From positions 2,622,390-2,686,389 of the forward strand of contig NZ_JMEX01000008.1 of NCBI RefSeq assembly GCF_000760735.1: a DNA stretch of 64,000 bases, in the 5' to 3' direction. This DNA is from Rhodococcoides fascians A44A (GTDB taxonomy: Bacteria > Actinomycetota > Actinomycetes > Mycobacteriales > Mycobacteriaceae). Of the stretch, positions 33,116 through 40,244 are shown piece by piece (the stretch's first letter is position 1; the number at the start of each line of letters is the position of its first letter). The position numbers were made by a program, and so were the translations under genes. The notes beneath the pieces are model-generated. The model ran no database searches, was not told the origin of the DNA, and worked only from the letters and a program-made list of their open reading frames with translations.

Positions 33116-34621
33116 TCAGAAGTCGACCTTCGCCCGAGCGCGAATCTTGCTCACGATCGTGAAGACGATGGCCAGAGCCATCAGGGAGTACAGCACCACG
33201 GTGATGGCGCTGCCGACGAGAATGGTCGGATCGCCTTCGCTGACGGCGAGCGCGCGCCGTAGCGAATCCTCGGCGAGGGGTCCGAGGATCACCGCGATGA
33301 GGACCGGGGCCAGCGGAATACCGTAGCGGCGCATCATGAATCCGAGGATTCCGAGGCCGAGCATGAACATCAGATCGACGATGGACGCACTGGATGCGTA
33401 GACACCGAGGGCCGCGAACACCGAGATGCCTGCGTACAGGTAGTTCTTGGGGATCTTCAGCAGCTGCGCCCACAGCGGGGCGAACGGCAGGTTGAGGATC
33501 AGCAGCACGATCATCGCGAGGAACAAGCTGGCGATGAGGGCCCAGACGATGTCGCCGCTGCGTTCGAACAGCAACGGCCCCGGCTGCATTCCGTACTGCT
33601 GGAACGCCGCGAGAAGGATCGCCGCAGTGGCGGACGTCGGCAGCCCCAGAGCGAGCAGTGCGCCCATCGCGGTACCGGCCGTGGAGTTGCCCGCAGCTTC
33701 CGGCCCGGCGACGCCGCGGATAGCGCCCTTGCCGAACATCGGGTTCTTGCGCCGACGGTCGAGCCTGCGCTCGGTGCCGTACGCGAGGAAGCTCGGGACC
33801 TCGGCGCCGCCGGCGGGGATGACGCCGAACGGAACTCCGAATGCGGTGCCGCGCAGCCAGGCCGGCAGCGCCTCCCGGAACTCGGACTTGCTCAGCCACG
33901 GCCGACCGCCCGAGTTGATCAACGAATTGTCCTCGGGGCGGCCGATTCTCGATGCGATGTGAATGACCTCGCCGAGCGCGAGCATCGCGACGGTGATGAC
34001 GACGATGTGGATGCCGTCGAACATCGCGGGTACGTCGAAGGTGAAGCGCGACGCCCCGGACGGCCCGTCGATGCCGATGACCGCCAAGGTCAGGCCGATC
34101 AACAGAGCCGTCAGACCCTTCAAGGCGGAATCCGATACCACCGCGGACGTCGCGATGAACGCGAACACCGCGAGAGCGAAGTATTCGGCGGGCCCGAAGT
34201 TGGTCGCCAGCGAGGCGAGGGTCGGGGCGAAGAACACGACGAGTGTCGTCGCGATCATGCCGCCGATGAACGACGCGATGGCCGAGGTCGCCAAAGCCTG
34301 GGGCGCACGACCGTTCTTGGCCATGCGATGGCCTTCGAAGGTGCCGGCGATGGCGGTGCTGTTGCCGGGGGTGTTCATGAGGATGCCGGAGATCGAATCG
34401 CCGAACAGTCCGCCGAAGTACACACCCGCGAACATGATGAGGGCAGCGGTGGGATCGAGGGTGAACGTCACCGGGAGCAGCAGGGCCACAGCCATGGCCG
34501 AACCGAGGCCGGGGAGGACACCGACAGCGGTGCCCAGGAGCGCGCCGACGAACACCCACACGAGGTTCATCGGCGTCAGCGCCGTGCCGAAGCCCTCGAA
34601 GAGATTGTTCAGTGAATCCAT
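33116..34621 (-). CDS. tctA: Tripartite tricarboxylate transporter, large permease TctA
   Basis: This 501-residue membrane protein with about 12 hydrophobic helices matches TctA length and motifs: LGTAVGVLPGLGSAMAVALL near residue 28, MNTPGNSTAIAGTFEGHRMA near 82 and GIPAGGAEVPSFLAYGTERR-like text in the middle. It is the ion-driven permease that takes substrate from the periplasmic-type binding protein TctC, typically citrate or another di/tricarboxylate. It is the last gene of tctC–tctB–tctA and begins 16 bp after the tctB stop, with GGAG upstream. Confidence 0.94.
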   Translation of the reverse strand: MDSLNNLFEGFGTALTPMNLVWVFVGALLGTAVGVLPGLGSAMAVALLLPVTFTLDPTAALIMFAGVYFGGLFGDSISGILMNTPGNSTAIAGTFEGHRMAKNGRAPQALATSAIASFIGGMIATTLVVFFAPTLASLATNFGPAEYFALAVFAFIATSAVVSDSALKGLTALLIGLTLAVIGIDGPSGASRFTFDVPAMFDGIHIVVITVAMLALGEVIHIASRIGRPEDNSLINSGGRPWLSKSEFREALPAWLRGTAFGVPFGVIPAGGAEVPSFLAYGTERRLDRRRKNPMFGKGAIRGVAGPEAAGNSTAGTAMGALLALGLPTSATAAILLAAFQQYGMQPGPLLFERSGDIVWALIASLFLAMIVLLILNLPFAPLWAQLLKIPKNYLYAGISVFAALGVYASSASIVDLMFMLGLGILGFMMRRYGIPLAPVLIAVILGPLAEDSLRRALAVSEGDPTILVGSAITVVLYSLMALAIVFTIVSKIRARAKVDF

Positions 34622-34637
34622 GAGAACGTCAGCTCCA

Positions 34638-35168
34638 TCAGAAGATCTGGGCGAGAACGCCGCCGGGCAAGGTCAAGCCGAGGCCGGCGGAGAACGCCAA
34701 CTGCACCGCCGAGGAGACCAGTAGCGCCACGGCCGCGTCGAACACGTAGCGGCGTCCGCCGAGGCCGATCGACACACCCCAGAACAGCAGTGCACCGGCG
34801 AGGACCCAGCCGAGCGGGTTGAGCAACACGATGAACAGCGCGACCGATCCGACGGTGATCGCCAGGGTGCGCCAATTGCTGACCGTGCCGGTCAACGCGC
34901 GTCCGTCGTCGTCGACGCCCCGATCGATCTCGTCGGGCCTGACCAACAACTGAATGGTGACCAGTACGGCTACGACGAAGCAGCCTCCCGCCACGATGGA
35001 GGGGAACACCTGCGGCCCGGGGGACGTCGCGGTCGCCGGAACATCCATGGTGATCGTTCCGTAGACGAGGAAGATGCCGAGCGCGACGAGCAGCGCCGGA
35101 ACGATCAGTCCGCTACGGCCGACCCAGAACGAGCGCGAGGTCTCGGATTTCGTAGTCGTGTCGGTCAT
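34638..35168 (-). CDS. tctB: Tripartite tricarboxylate transporter, small subunit TctB
   Basis: This 176-residue protein has four hydrophobic helices and the TctB pattern: a first helix SGLIVPALLVALGIFLVYGT, then PQVFPSIVAGGCFVVAVLVT and a C-terminal LSAGLGL/LPGG-like segment (AFSAGLGLTLPGG). TctB is the small membrane component that works with TctA. The ATG at 35168 overlaps the tctC stop by 4 bp (ATGA), so the order tctC–tctB–tctA is translationally coupled. Confidence 0.92.
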   Translation of the reverse strand: MTDTTTKSETSRSFWVGRSGLIVPALLVALGIFLVYGTITMDVPATATSPGPQVFPSIVAGGCFVVAVLVTIQLLVRPDEIDRGVDDDGRALTGTVSNWRTLAITVGSVALFIVLLNPLGWVLAGALLFWGVSIGLGGRRYVFDAAVALLVSSAVQLAFSAGLGLTLPGGVLAQIF

Positions 35169-36154
35169 ACGAGTCCCAGCTCTCGGAGAATGTCGGTGAT
35201 GCGGGTCTGTTCCACATCGAGGAACTCGGCGAATTCGTCCCCCGTCGAGAACGATTCCTTCCACCGATTACGTTCGACGGCCCCCTGCCACTGCTCCGTC
35301 TCGTGCATTTCGGTGGCGATCGCGATCAACGTGTCACGGTCCTCGTCCGAGATACCGGGTGGCGCGACGATGCCGCGCCAGTTCACCAGGTCGACGTTGT
35401 ATCCGAGCTCGGTGAAGGTGTCGACGTCGATGCCGTCGACGGGTTCGGGTGCGGCGACCGCGAGTGCACGGACGTTGCCTGCCTCGATCTGGTCGCGGAA
35501 GTCGTTGTATCCGCTGACGGCGACCCCGACCGTGTTGGACAGCAGCGAGGTGAGGACTTCGCCGCCTCCGGAGTACGCGATGTAGTTGATCGCGGCGGGA
35601 TCGATGTCGGCTTCCTGCGCGAGCTGGCCTGCCACGATGTGGTCGATGCCGCCGAGCGATCCGCCGCCGATGGGGAGGCCGCCGGGGTTGGCACGCCACG
35701 CCGCGATCATGTCCTCGAGATTCTGGTACGGCGATTCCTTCGGCACGACGAAGACCTCGAAGTCCTCGGCGAGCTTCGCGATGGGAACGGTGTCGGCCAG
35801 TGTCGTCTCGGAATTGTTGATCGCGATGCCGCCGAGCATGACGGTGCCGGTGATCATCACCGTCGTCGCCTGACCGGACAGATTGTCGAGCTGGCTGAGG
35901 CCGATCGTTCCACCCGCACCCGGCACGTTGACCACCTGCGCGTTGTTGACGATGCCGTCGCTGCGCAGGGCTTGCTGCGCTTCGCGGGCGACGAGATCCC
36001 AGCCGCCACCCGCCGCGGCAGGCGCGATCATCGTGAGCTTGGACCTGGCGTCGGAGCCGCTTTCGCTGCGGCTCGCATCGATACCTGCGACGCTCACGGC
36101 AGCCACGACGGCGACGGCAAGAATCGACTTGGACAATGTGGGCGAGACCGCCAT
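35165..36154 (-). CDS. tctC: Tricarboxylate-binding protein TctC
   Basis: This 329-residue extracytoplasmic substrate-binding protein of the TctC/BugE type has an uncleaved or Sec-type signal (SILAVAVVAAVSVAGIDA) without a lipobox Cys. The mature domain has MIAPAAAGGGWDLVAREAQQ near residue 42, VVNVPGAGGTIGLSQL near 72 and a C-terminal NWRGIVAPPGISDEDRDTLI, all typical. It captures citrate or another carboxylate for TctAB. AAAGG precedes the ATG at 36154. The operon is divergent from a Usp gene. In Corynebacterium tctCBA is controlled by CitAB; a CitAB pair lies at 60.5 kb in this window. Confidence 0.93.
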   Translation of the reverse strand: MAVSPTLSKSILAVAVVAAVSVAGIDASRSESGSDARSKLTMIAPAAAGGGWDLVAREAQQALRSDGIVNNAQVVNVPGAGGTIGLSQLDNLSGQATTVMITGTVMLGGIAINNSETTLADTVPIAKLAEDFEVFVVPKESPYQNLEDMIAAWRANPGGLPIGGGSLGGIDHIVAGQLAQEADIDPAAINYIAYSGGGEVLTSLLSNTVGVAVSGYNDFRDQIEAGNVRALAVAAPEPVDGIDVDTFTELGYNVDLVNWRGIVAPPGISDEDRDTLIAIATEMHETEQWQGAVERNRWKESFSTGDEFAEFLDVEQTRITDILRELGLV

Positions 36155-36260
36155 CAAAAACCTTTCGTGTGATGTGTCACAGCGACACAGTAGATACGCT
36201 TTGTCCGAATAGTCCAATCATTCGACGTGACCACAATGAGCACAATTCAGAGGAAGTGAA

Positions 36261-36680
36261 ATGCCCATGTCTGTAGCGGTAGTGGCGAGCGATTCGCCCG
36301 AGGGTCGGGAGGCCCTCGTCCGGGCTGTGTCGGAAGCGAACCTCCGGGGCCTGGAGCTCGTCGCCCTGGCTGTCGTGGACACCAACTCCGTGTCCGAGGA
36401 GGACAGGGAAGCAACGACTCTCGCGACGGAGCAGATTCTCACCAGCCGCGGTGTCGCTGACGCGACCTTCTCGGTGCGCGTCGAACCGGACGGGGGAGAT
36501 CCCGCCGGAGCGATCGTCGACCTGGTCGCCGACACCGGTGCCGAACTTCTCGTCATCGGGTCGAAGCGGCGCTCTGCCGTCGGGAAATTCTTGATGGGAA
36601 GCACCGTGCAGCGTGTGCTTCTGGACAGTCCGGTCCCGGTTCTCGTGGTGAAAGCACCCGAAGTCGAGCGAGCCCGCTAG
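36261..36680 (+). CDS. Universal stress protein (single UspA domain)
   Basis: This 139-residue UspA-fold protein has the ATP-binding signature near the end: LLVIGSKRRSAVGKFLMGST, then VQRVLLDSPVPVLVVK (G-x2-G-x9-G-S/T pattern). Single-domain Usp proteins bind ATP and modulate stress or metabolic responses. AGAGGAAG precedes the ATG at 36261. It is divergent from tctCBA; a close paralogue (57553-57936) sits next to the second citrate transporter, with nearly the same nucleotide-binding segment. Confidence 0.92.
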   Translation: MPMSVAVVASDSPEGREALVRAVSEANLRGLELVALAVVDTNSVSEEDREATTLATEQILTSRGVADATFSVRVEPDGGDPAGAIVDLVADTGAELLVIGSKRRSAVGKFLMGSTVQRVLLDSPVPVLVVKAPEVERAR

Positions 36681-36682
36681 AA

Positions 36683-36746
36683 TCGGACATCACGGTCCGA
36701 AGCAACACCCGAAACCACGGTGTTGCAGCACCCGAAACCACGGTGT
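36683..36746 (+). other. Three tandem hairpins in the CNNM leader region
   Basis: Directly after the Usp stop come three small hairpins. TCGGAC/GTCCGA (36683-36700) has a 6-nt loop. GCAACACC/GGTGTTGC (36702-36726) and GCACC/GGTGT (36728-36746) both have the identical 9-nt loop CGAAACCAC, so the last two are a direct duplication. None is followed by a T-run. They may end the usp transcript or structure the leader of the downstream CNNM operon. Confidence 0.6.
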
Positions 36747-36794
36747 CGAACAAACCAGGGTCGTGCACTGCCCAACCCATCAAACAGAGGATTC

Positions 36795-36872
36795 ATGGAC
36801 AGCGATAAACCCGGGCCGGACACGGCCCCCCGCACTATTTCCACGACGTGCGAGGCGGTGTCCGGCGAATGA
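36795..36872 (+). CDS. Candidate acidic/proline leader peptide of CNNM operon
   Basis: This 25-codon ORF starts at ATG 36795 after AGAGGA, and its TGA (36870-36872) overlaps the ATG of the CNNM gene (ATGA). The peptide begins MDSDKPGPDTAPRT, a run mixing acidic residues and prolines. The enterobacterial MgtL leader (start MEPDPTP) is known to destabilise ribosomes at low Mg2+ and so controls a Mg2+ transporter. CNNM/CorC proteins are Mg2+ transporters, usually exporters. I infer that completing this leader couples translation into the CNNM gene when Mg2+ is ample. The spacing of the ribosome binding site is short, and expression is unproven. Confidence 0.5.
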   Translation: MDSDKPGPDTAPRTISTTCEAVSGE

Positions 36873-38272
36873 GCGTGATTCTCACTCTCTTGCTCGGCTT
36901 CCTCGTCGTATTCCTGATCACGGTCGGTACCGGCTACTTCGTGGCCCAGGAATTCGCGTACATGACGGTGGATCGCTCACGGCTGAAGGCTCGCGCCGAA
37001 GCCGGTGACGCGGGTGCCCGTCGAACTCTTCAGGTAACCAAACGCACGTCCTTCATGCTGTCCGGTGCCCAACTGGGAATCACCGTGACCGGACTGCTCG
37101 TCGGTTACGTCGCCGAACCACTCATCGGTCAGTCGCTCGGCACCATCCTCGGCGGTGTCGGAATCCCGACCGCCGTGGGAGTCGGCATCGGCGCAGTGCT
37201 CGCGCTGCTGTTCTCGACGTTCATTCAGATGCTGTTCGGCGAGCTGTTCCCCAAGAACTTCGCGATCGCTCGTCCCGAGCCGGTGGCCCGGTGGCTGTCG
37301 CTGTCGACCACCATCTATCTCAAGCTCTTCGGTTGGCTCATCACCATTTTCGATCACGCGTCGAACCTGTTGCTGAAGGCACTGAAGATCGAACCGGTGC
37401 ACGACGTCGAACATTCGGCCACCCCTCGGGACCTCGAGCACATCGTCGCCGAGTCCAAGGACTCCGGAGATCTGCCCGACGAGCTGTCGGATCTGCTCGA
37501 TCGCATCCTCGACTTCCCGACCCGCACGGTGGAACACGCGATGATTCCTCGTTCGCGGGCGGCGACCGTCCGCGCGACGGACACTCTCGCCGAGGTCAAA
37601 ACGCTGATGGGGCAGGAGCACTCCCGGTACCCCGTCCTCGACGACGACGACGGAATCGTCGGCGTCGTGCACCTGCAGGACATCCTCGCGGTGACCGATC
37701 GACCGGATGCTCAGGTGTCCGAGTTCGTCCGCCCCGCGTTGATCCTGCCCGAGGTTCAAGCCCTGCCCGACGCCGTCGTCGAGCTGCGGTCGTCGAAGAA
37801 CCAACTCGCCTGCGTCATCGACGAATACGGCGGGCTGACGGGCGTTGTCACGATCGAGGATCTCGCCGAGGAACTCGTCGGCGAGATCACCGACGAGCAC
37901 GACGAGGACGAAGTCGATCAGACCCCGATCGCGGGTGAGGACGGCTCCTGGACCATGGCGGGTGAGGTACACGTCGACGAGGTCGAGCGGTCGATCGACC
38001 ACGACCTTCCGGACGGTGATTACGAGACCATCGCCGGTTTCGTCATCGCGCATCACGGTTCGCTACCGACCGTCGGCACACGCATCGAGGTGGATCTGCC
38101 GGCCGAGTCGGAAGACCTCATCGCCGACGACGACGAACTCCCCGAGCGTTTCGTGTCCGTCGAGGTGCTCGAAATCGACAACTACGTCCCATCGTCCGTG
38201 CGCCTCGAACTGGGGCAGCGGGACAAGGTCGAGGCCGATTCGGTCGAGGCGGAAATGGATGATCACCGATGA
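36869..38272 (+). CDS. CNNM/CorC-family transporter with CBS pair and CorC domain
   Basis: This protein of about 467 residues has the complete hemolysin-C/CNNM layout. A DUF21 (CNNM) transmembrane domain occupies residues 1-180 (GTGYFVAQEFAYMTVDRSRL near 20, GITVTGLLVGYVAEPLIGQ near 73, LFGELFPKNFAIARPEP near 127). A tandem CBS pair follows (MIPRSRAATVRATDTLAEVK, then VIDEYGGLTGVVTIEDLAEE), and then a CorC/HlyC C-terminal domain. Family members move Mg2+ (or Co2+), mostly outward, and CBS domains sense ATP-Mg. ATG 36869 overlaps the stop of the leader ORF; an in-frame GTG at 36848 is the alternative start. It overlaps the next CNNM gene by 4 bp. Confidence 0.92.
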   Translation: MSVILTLLLGFLVVFLITVGTGYFVAQEFAYMTVDRSRLKARAEAGDAGARRTLQVTKRTSFMLSGAQLGITVTGLLVGYVAEPLIGQSLGTILGGVGIPTAVGVGIGAVLALLFSTFIQMLFGELFPKNFAIARPEPVARWLSLSTTIYLKLFGWLITIFDHASNLLLKALKIEPVHDVEHSATPRDLEHIVAESKDSGDLPDELSDLLDRILDFPTRTVEHAMIPRSRAATVRATDTLAEVKTLMGQEHSRYPVLDDDDGIVGVVHLQDILAVTDRPDAQVSEFVRPALILPEVQALPDAVVELRSSKNQLACVIDEYGGLTGVVTIEDLAEELVGEITDEHDEDEVDQTPIAGEDGSWTMAGEVHVDEVERSIDHDLPDGDYETIAGFVIAHHGSLPTVGTRIEVDLPAESEDLIADDDELPERFVSVEVLEIDNYVPSSVRLELGQRDKVEADSVEAEMDDHR

Positions 38273-39291
38273 GTAATCCCTGGGTAGTTCTCGTGGTCAC
38301 CATCGGGCTCATCGCAGCCAGTGCGTTCTTCGTCGCAGTGGAGTTCGCGTTGCTGGCGGCCAAGCGTCACCGGCTCGAGGACGCGGCTCCGAACAGCAGG
38401 TCGGCGAGGGCCGCACTCCGTAGTTCGAGCGAGCTGACGGTTCTGCTGGCAGGCTCGCAGCTCGGAATCACGCTGTGCACGTTGGCGCTCGGTGCAACGA
38501 CCAAGCCCGCGGTGCACTACGCACTGACTCCGATGTTCGAGTCCTGGGGCATCCCGTACTGGGTCGCCGACGTCGCGGGCTTCGTTCTCGCGTTGATCAT
38601 CGTCACCTTCCTGCACCTCGTCGTCGGTGAGATGGCACCCAAGTCCTGGGCCATCGCTCACCCCGAGAAGTCGGCGACGATGCTGGCACTGCCGATGCGC
38701 GGTTTCATGTTCCTGACCCGGCCCGTCATCGTCGCGATGAACGAAATGGCCAACTGGTTGCTCCGCAAGGTCGGCGTCGAGCCGGCGGCGCAGGTGGCGT
38801 CGGGCCAGAATCCGGACGACCTGAGGCAACTGGTGGAGCATTCGGTGAACGTCGGTGCGCTCGATGCGAGTTACTCGGTCCAGATCGCGGGTGCGCTCGA
38901 GTTGCAGAACCTGCAGGTCGGCGATCTCGTTCGTGCGCAGGGTGTCCCGATCTCGGTCCCGACGGACGCGACGGTCGAGGACGTGCGTGCAGTGGCCCTG
39001 GAATCCGGTCATCTGCGCATCCTGGTACGTGACGGTGACACGATCAGCGGTGTCGTGCACGTGCGTGACACCCTCGCCGGGGACGTGACGCTCGCCGAGG
39101 TCACTCGGCCGGTCTTCACGTTGGAGGCGTCGACGCCGGTCTATGTCGCTCTCGCGTCGATGCGTGAGACGAGCAGTCATCTCGCACTCGTCGTGAACAG
39201 CTCCGCGGACGGAGCCGATACGACGGTGGGCGTCGTGACGCTGTCGGACGTTCTCTCCCGTCTGCTGCCGACACCCGTACCGGCAGGCTAG
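38269..39291 (+). CDS. Second CNNM-family protein, lacking CorC domain
   Basis: This 340-residue paralogue has the DUF21 membrane domain (VAVEFALLAAKRHRLEDAA near residue 23, LLAGSQLGITLCTLALGATT near 59, VVGEMAPKSWAIAHPEK near 117) and a degenerate CBS pair (about residues 210-335). It stops where a CorC/HlyC domain would begin. Its ATG overlaps the first CNNM stop (ATGA). Two adjacent, overlapping CNNM genes of unequal length are common in actinobacteria and probably form one transporter; that pairing is inferred. Confidence 0.9.
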   Translation: MSNPWVVLVVTIGLIAASAFFVAVEFALLAAKRHRLEDAAPNSRSARAALRSSSELTVLLAGSQLGITLCTLALGATTKPAVHYALTPMFESWGIPYWVADVAGFVLALIIVTFLHLVVGEMAPKSWAIAHPEKSATMLALPMRGFMFLTRPVIVAMNEMANWLLRKVGVEPAAQVASGQNPDDLRQLVEHSVNVGALDASYSVQIAGALELQNLQVGDLVRAQGVPISVPTDATVEDVRAVALESGHLRILVRDGDTISGVVHVRDTLAGDVTLAEVTRPVFTLEASTPVYVALASMRETSSHLALVVNSSADGADTTVGVVTLSDVLSRLLPTPVPAG

Positions 39292-39300
39292 CCGCAGGAA

Positions 39301-39378
39301 ACACGAGGGCCGCACCGAGAATCACAGCCCGTCGGGTCGTTCCCGCAGGCTCCACTCCTGTGCGGCCCTCGTCGTGTG
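39301..39378. repeat. Intergenic hairpin repeat, copy C
   Basis: CGAGGGCCGCAC (39304-39315) pairs perfectly with GTGCGGCCCTCG (39360-39371), extended by ACA/TGT across a 2-nt bulge. The 44-nt loop carries the same core as copies A and B (GTCGGGTCGTTCCCGCAGG, then CTCCACTCCTG), but the stem sequence is unrelated to theirs. It starts 10 bp after the second CNNM stop and is probably its transcript end structure. Confidence 0.85.
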
Positions 39379-39393
39379 TAGTGCCACCGCAGT

Positions 39394-39449
39394 GATCAGG
39401 CTGGGGTGATCAGGCGGGGGTGATCAGGCTGGGGTGATCAGGCGGGGTT
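39394..39449. repeat. Four 14-bp tandem repeats
   Basis: Four copies of GATCAGGCKGGGGT stand in tandem, alternating T and G at one position. The minus-strand small ORF ends inside the array, its stop codon being formed by the repeat. Confidence 0.93.
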
Positions 39450-39530
39450 GATCACCAGGAGGGTGGCCCAGTAGGTGGCGATATCGTGTCCGAGCTGGGG
39501 GAGCAGGGCGTCGTACAGCAGGTAGGACAT
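39438..39530 (-). CDS. Small 30-residue hydrophobic peptide
   Basis: This ORF encodes MSYLLYDALLPQLGHDIATY followed by ten more residues (ending in NPA), which could form one short membrane-associated helix. A strong AAGGAG ribosome binding site lies 10 nt upstream of the ATG at 39530, much better than most genes here have. It is downstream of the MarR gene on the same strand. I do not recognise it. An in-frame extension to about 39623 is possible but lacks a good ribosome binding site. Confidence 0.45.
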   Translation of the reverse strand: MSYLLYDALLPQLGHDIATYWATLLVINPA

Positions 39531-39662
39531 GAGGGGCGAACTCCTTGTTCGTCGCTGCGCCGCACGCGGCGCACGGTGGCGGGCATCGACGTTCATGTTT
39601 CCCCACGCCGGGCCCGTGGTCAACGTGCGACGTGGAGCCCGCGGAACGTCCCCGAGATCCGG

Positions 39663-40151
39663 TCAGGGTTGTCGGACGAGGGGCTCGGGACTTCTGGCCA
39701 GCTTCCACAGGATCGGGGCGGCGAGGTGCAGGACATCGCGTTCCAGTTGGGTCAGTTCCTCGCTCATAGCGTCGGCGAGCCAACTGTCGCGCTGTTCGCG
39801 GTCCGCTGCGACGAGTTCGGTGCCGGAGTCGGTGATGCGAATCAGCAGGCGCCGACGGTCGCCGGGATCGGGGCTTCGGGTGATGAACCCTTCGGCCTCG
39901 AGTGCATTCAGGTTGCTGGTGAGGGATTGGATCCGCACGCCTTGCATCGCGGCGAGGTCGACGGGTGCGCTGGACCCTCCGCTGCGTTCCACGTCGCCGA
40001 GCACCTGCATCTGGCTCGGCGTGAGGTAGTGCCGGGGGCGTTGGCGTCGGAGCCTGCGTGTCAGGGCGAGCATCGCCTCGCGCAGCTCGGTCGCGTGCGG
40101 CGGACTCACCTCCGCGCCGGCAGGTTTGATGGCGGTGTTGTCGATGCTCAT
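39663..40151 (-). CDS. MarR family transcriptional regulator
   Basis: This 162-residue winged-helix regulator has LTPSQMQVLGDVERSG near residue 43, the recognition region VDLAAMQGVRIQSLTSNLNA near 64, LEAEGFITRSPDPGDRRRLL (the wing with the DxRR motif) near 85 and a dimerisation helix at the end. It is divergent from an AbrB-type membrane protein, which it probably regulates. The 93-bp gap contains GTACGTAC at its centre but no convincing long palindrome. Confidence 0.88.
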   Translation of the reverse strand: MSIDNTAIKPAGAEVSPPHATELREAMLALTRRLRRQRPRHYLTPSQMQVLGDVERSGGSSAPVDLAAMQGVRIQSLTSNLNALEAEGFITRSPDPGDRRRLLIRITDSGTELVAADREQRDSWLADAMSEELTQLERDVLHLAAPILWKLARSPEPLVRQP

Positions 40152-40244
40152 GCGTTCCGACCCCGTTCTTGGTAAGGGTGTACGTACCTTTAACAGCCTT
40201 CGAATCGATTATGTGCGTCCCAATGATAAGAGTAGGCTTAGCGT

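Noticed and set aside
36683..36700. ANTAR-target hairpin
   Set aside because: A 6-nt loop is present (ATCACG), but it lacks the A1/G4 pattern of ANTAR sites and the neighbouring hairpins have 9-nt loops.
39394..39449. Possible CRISPR array
   Set aside because: The 14-bp units are directly tandem without unique spacers, so this is a simple tandem repeat.
40152..40244. MarR operator in the MarR/AbrB gap
   Set aside because: Only the short GTACGTAC core is symmetrical, and extension fails on both sides, so I could not define a credible palindrome.
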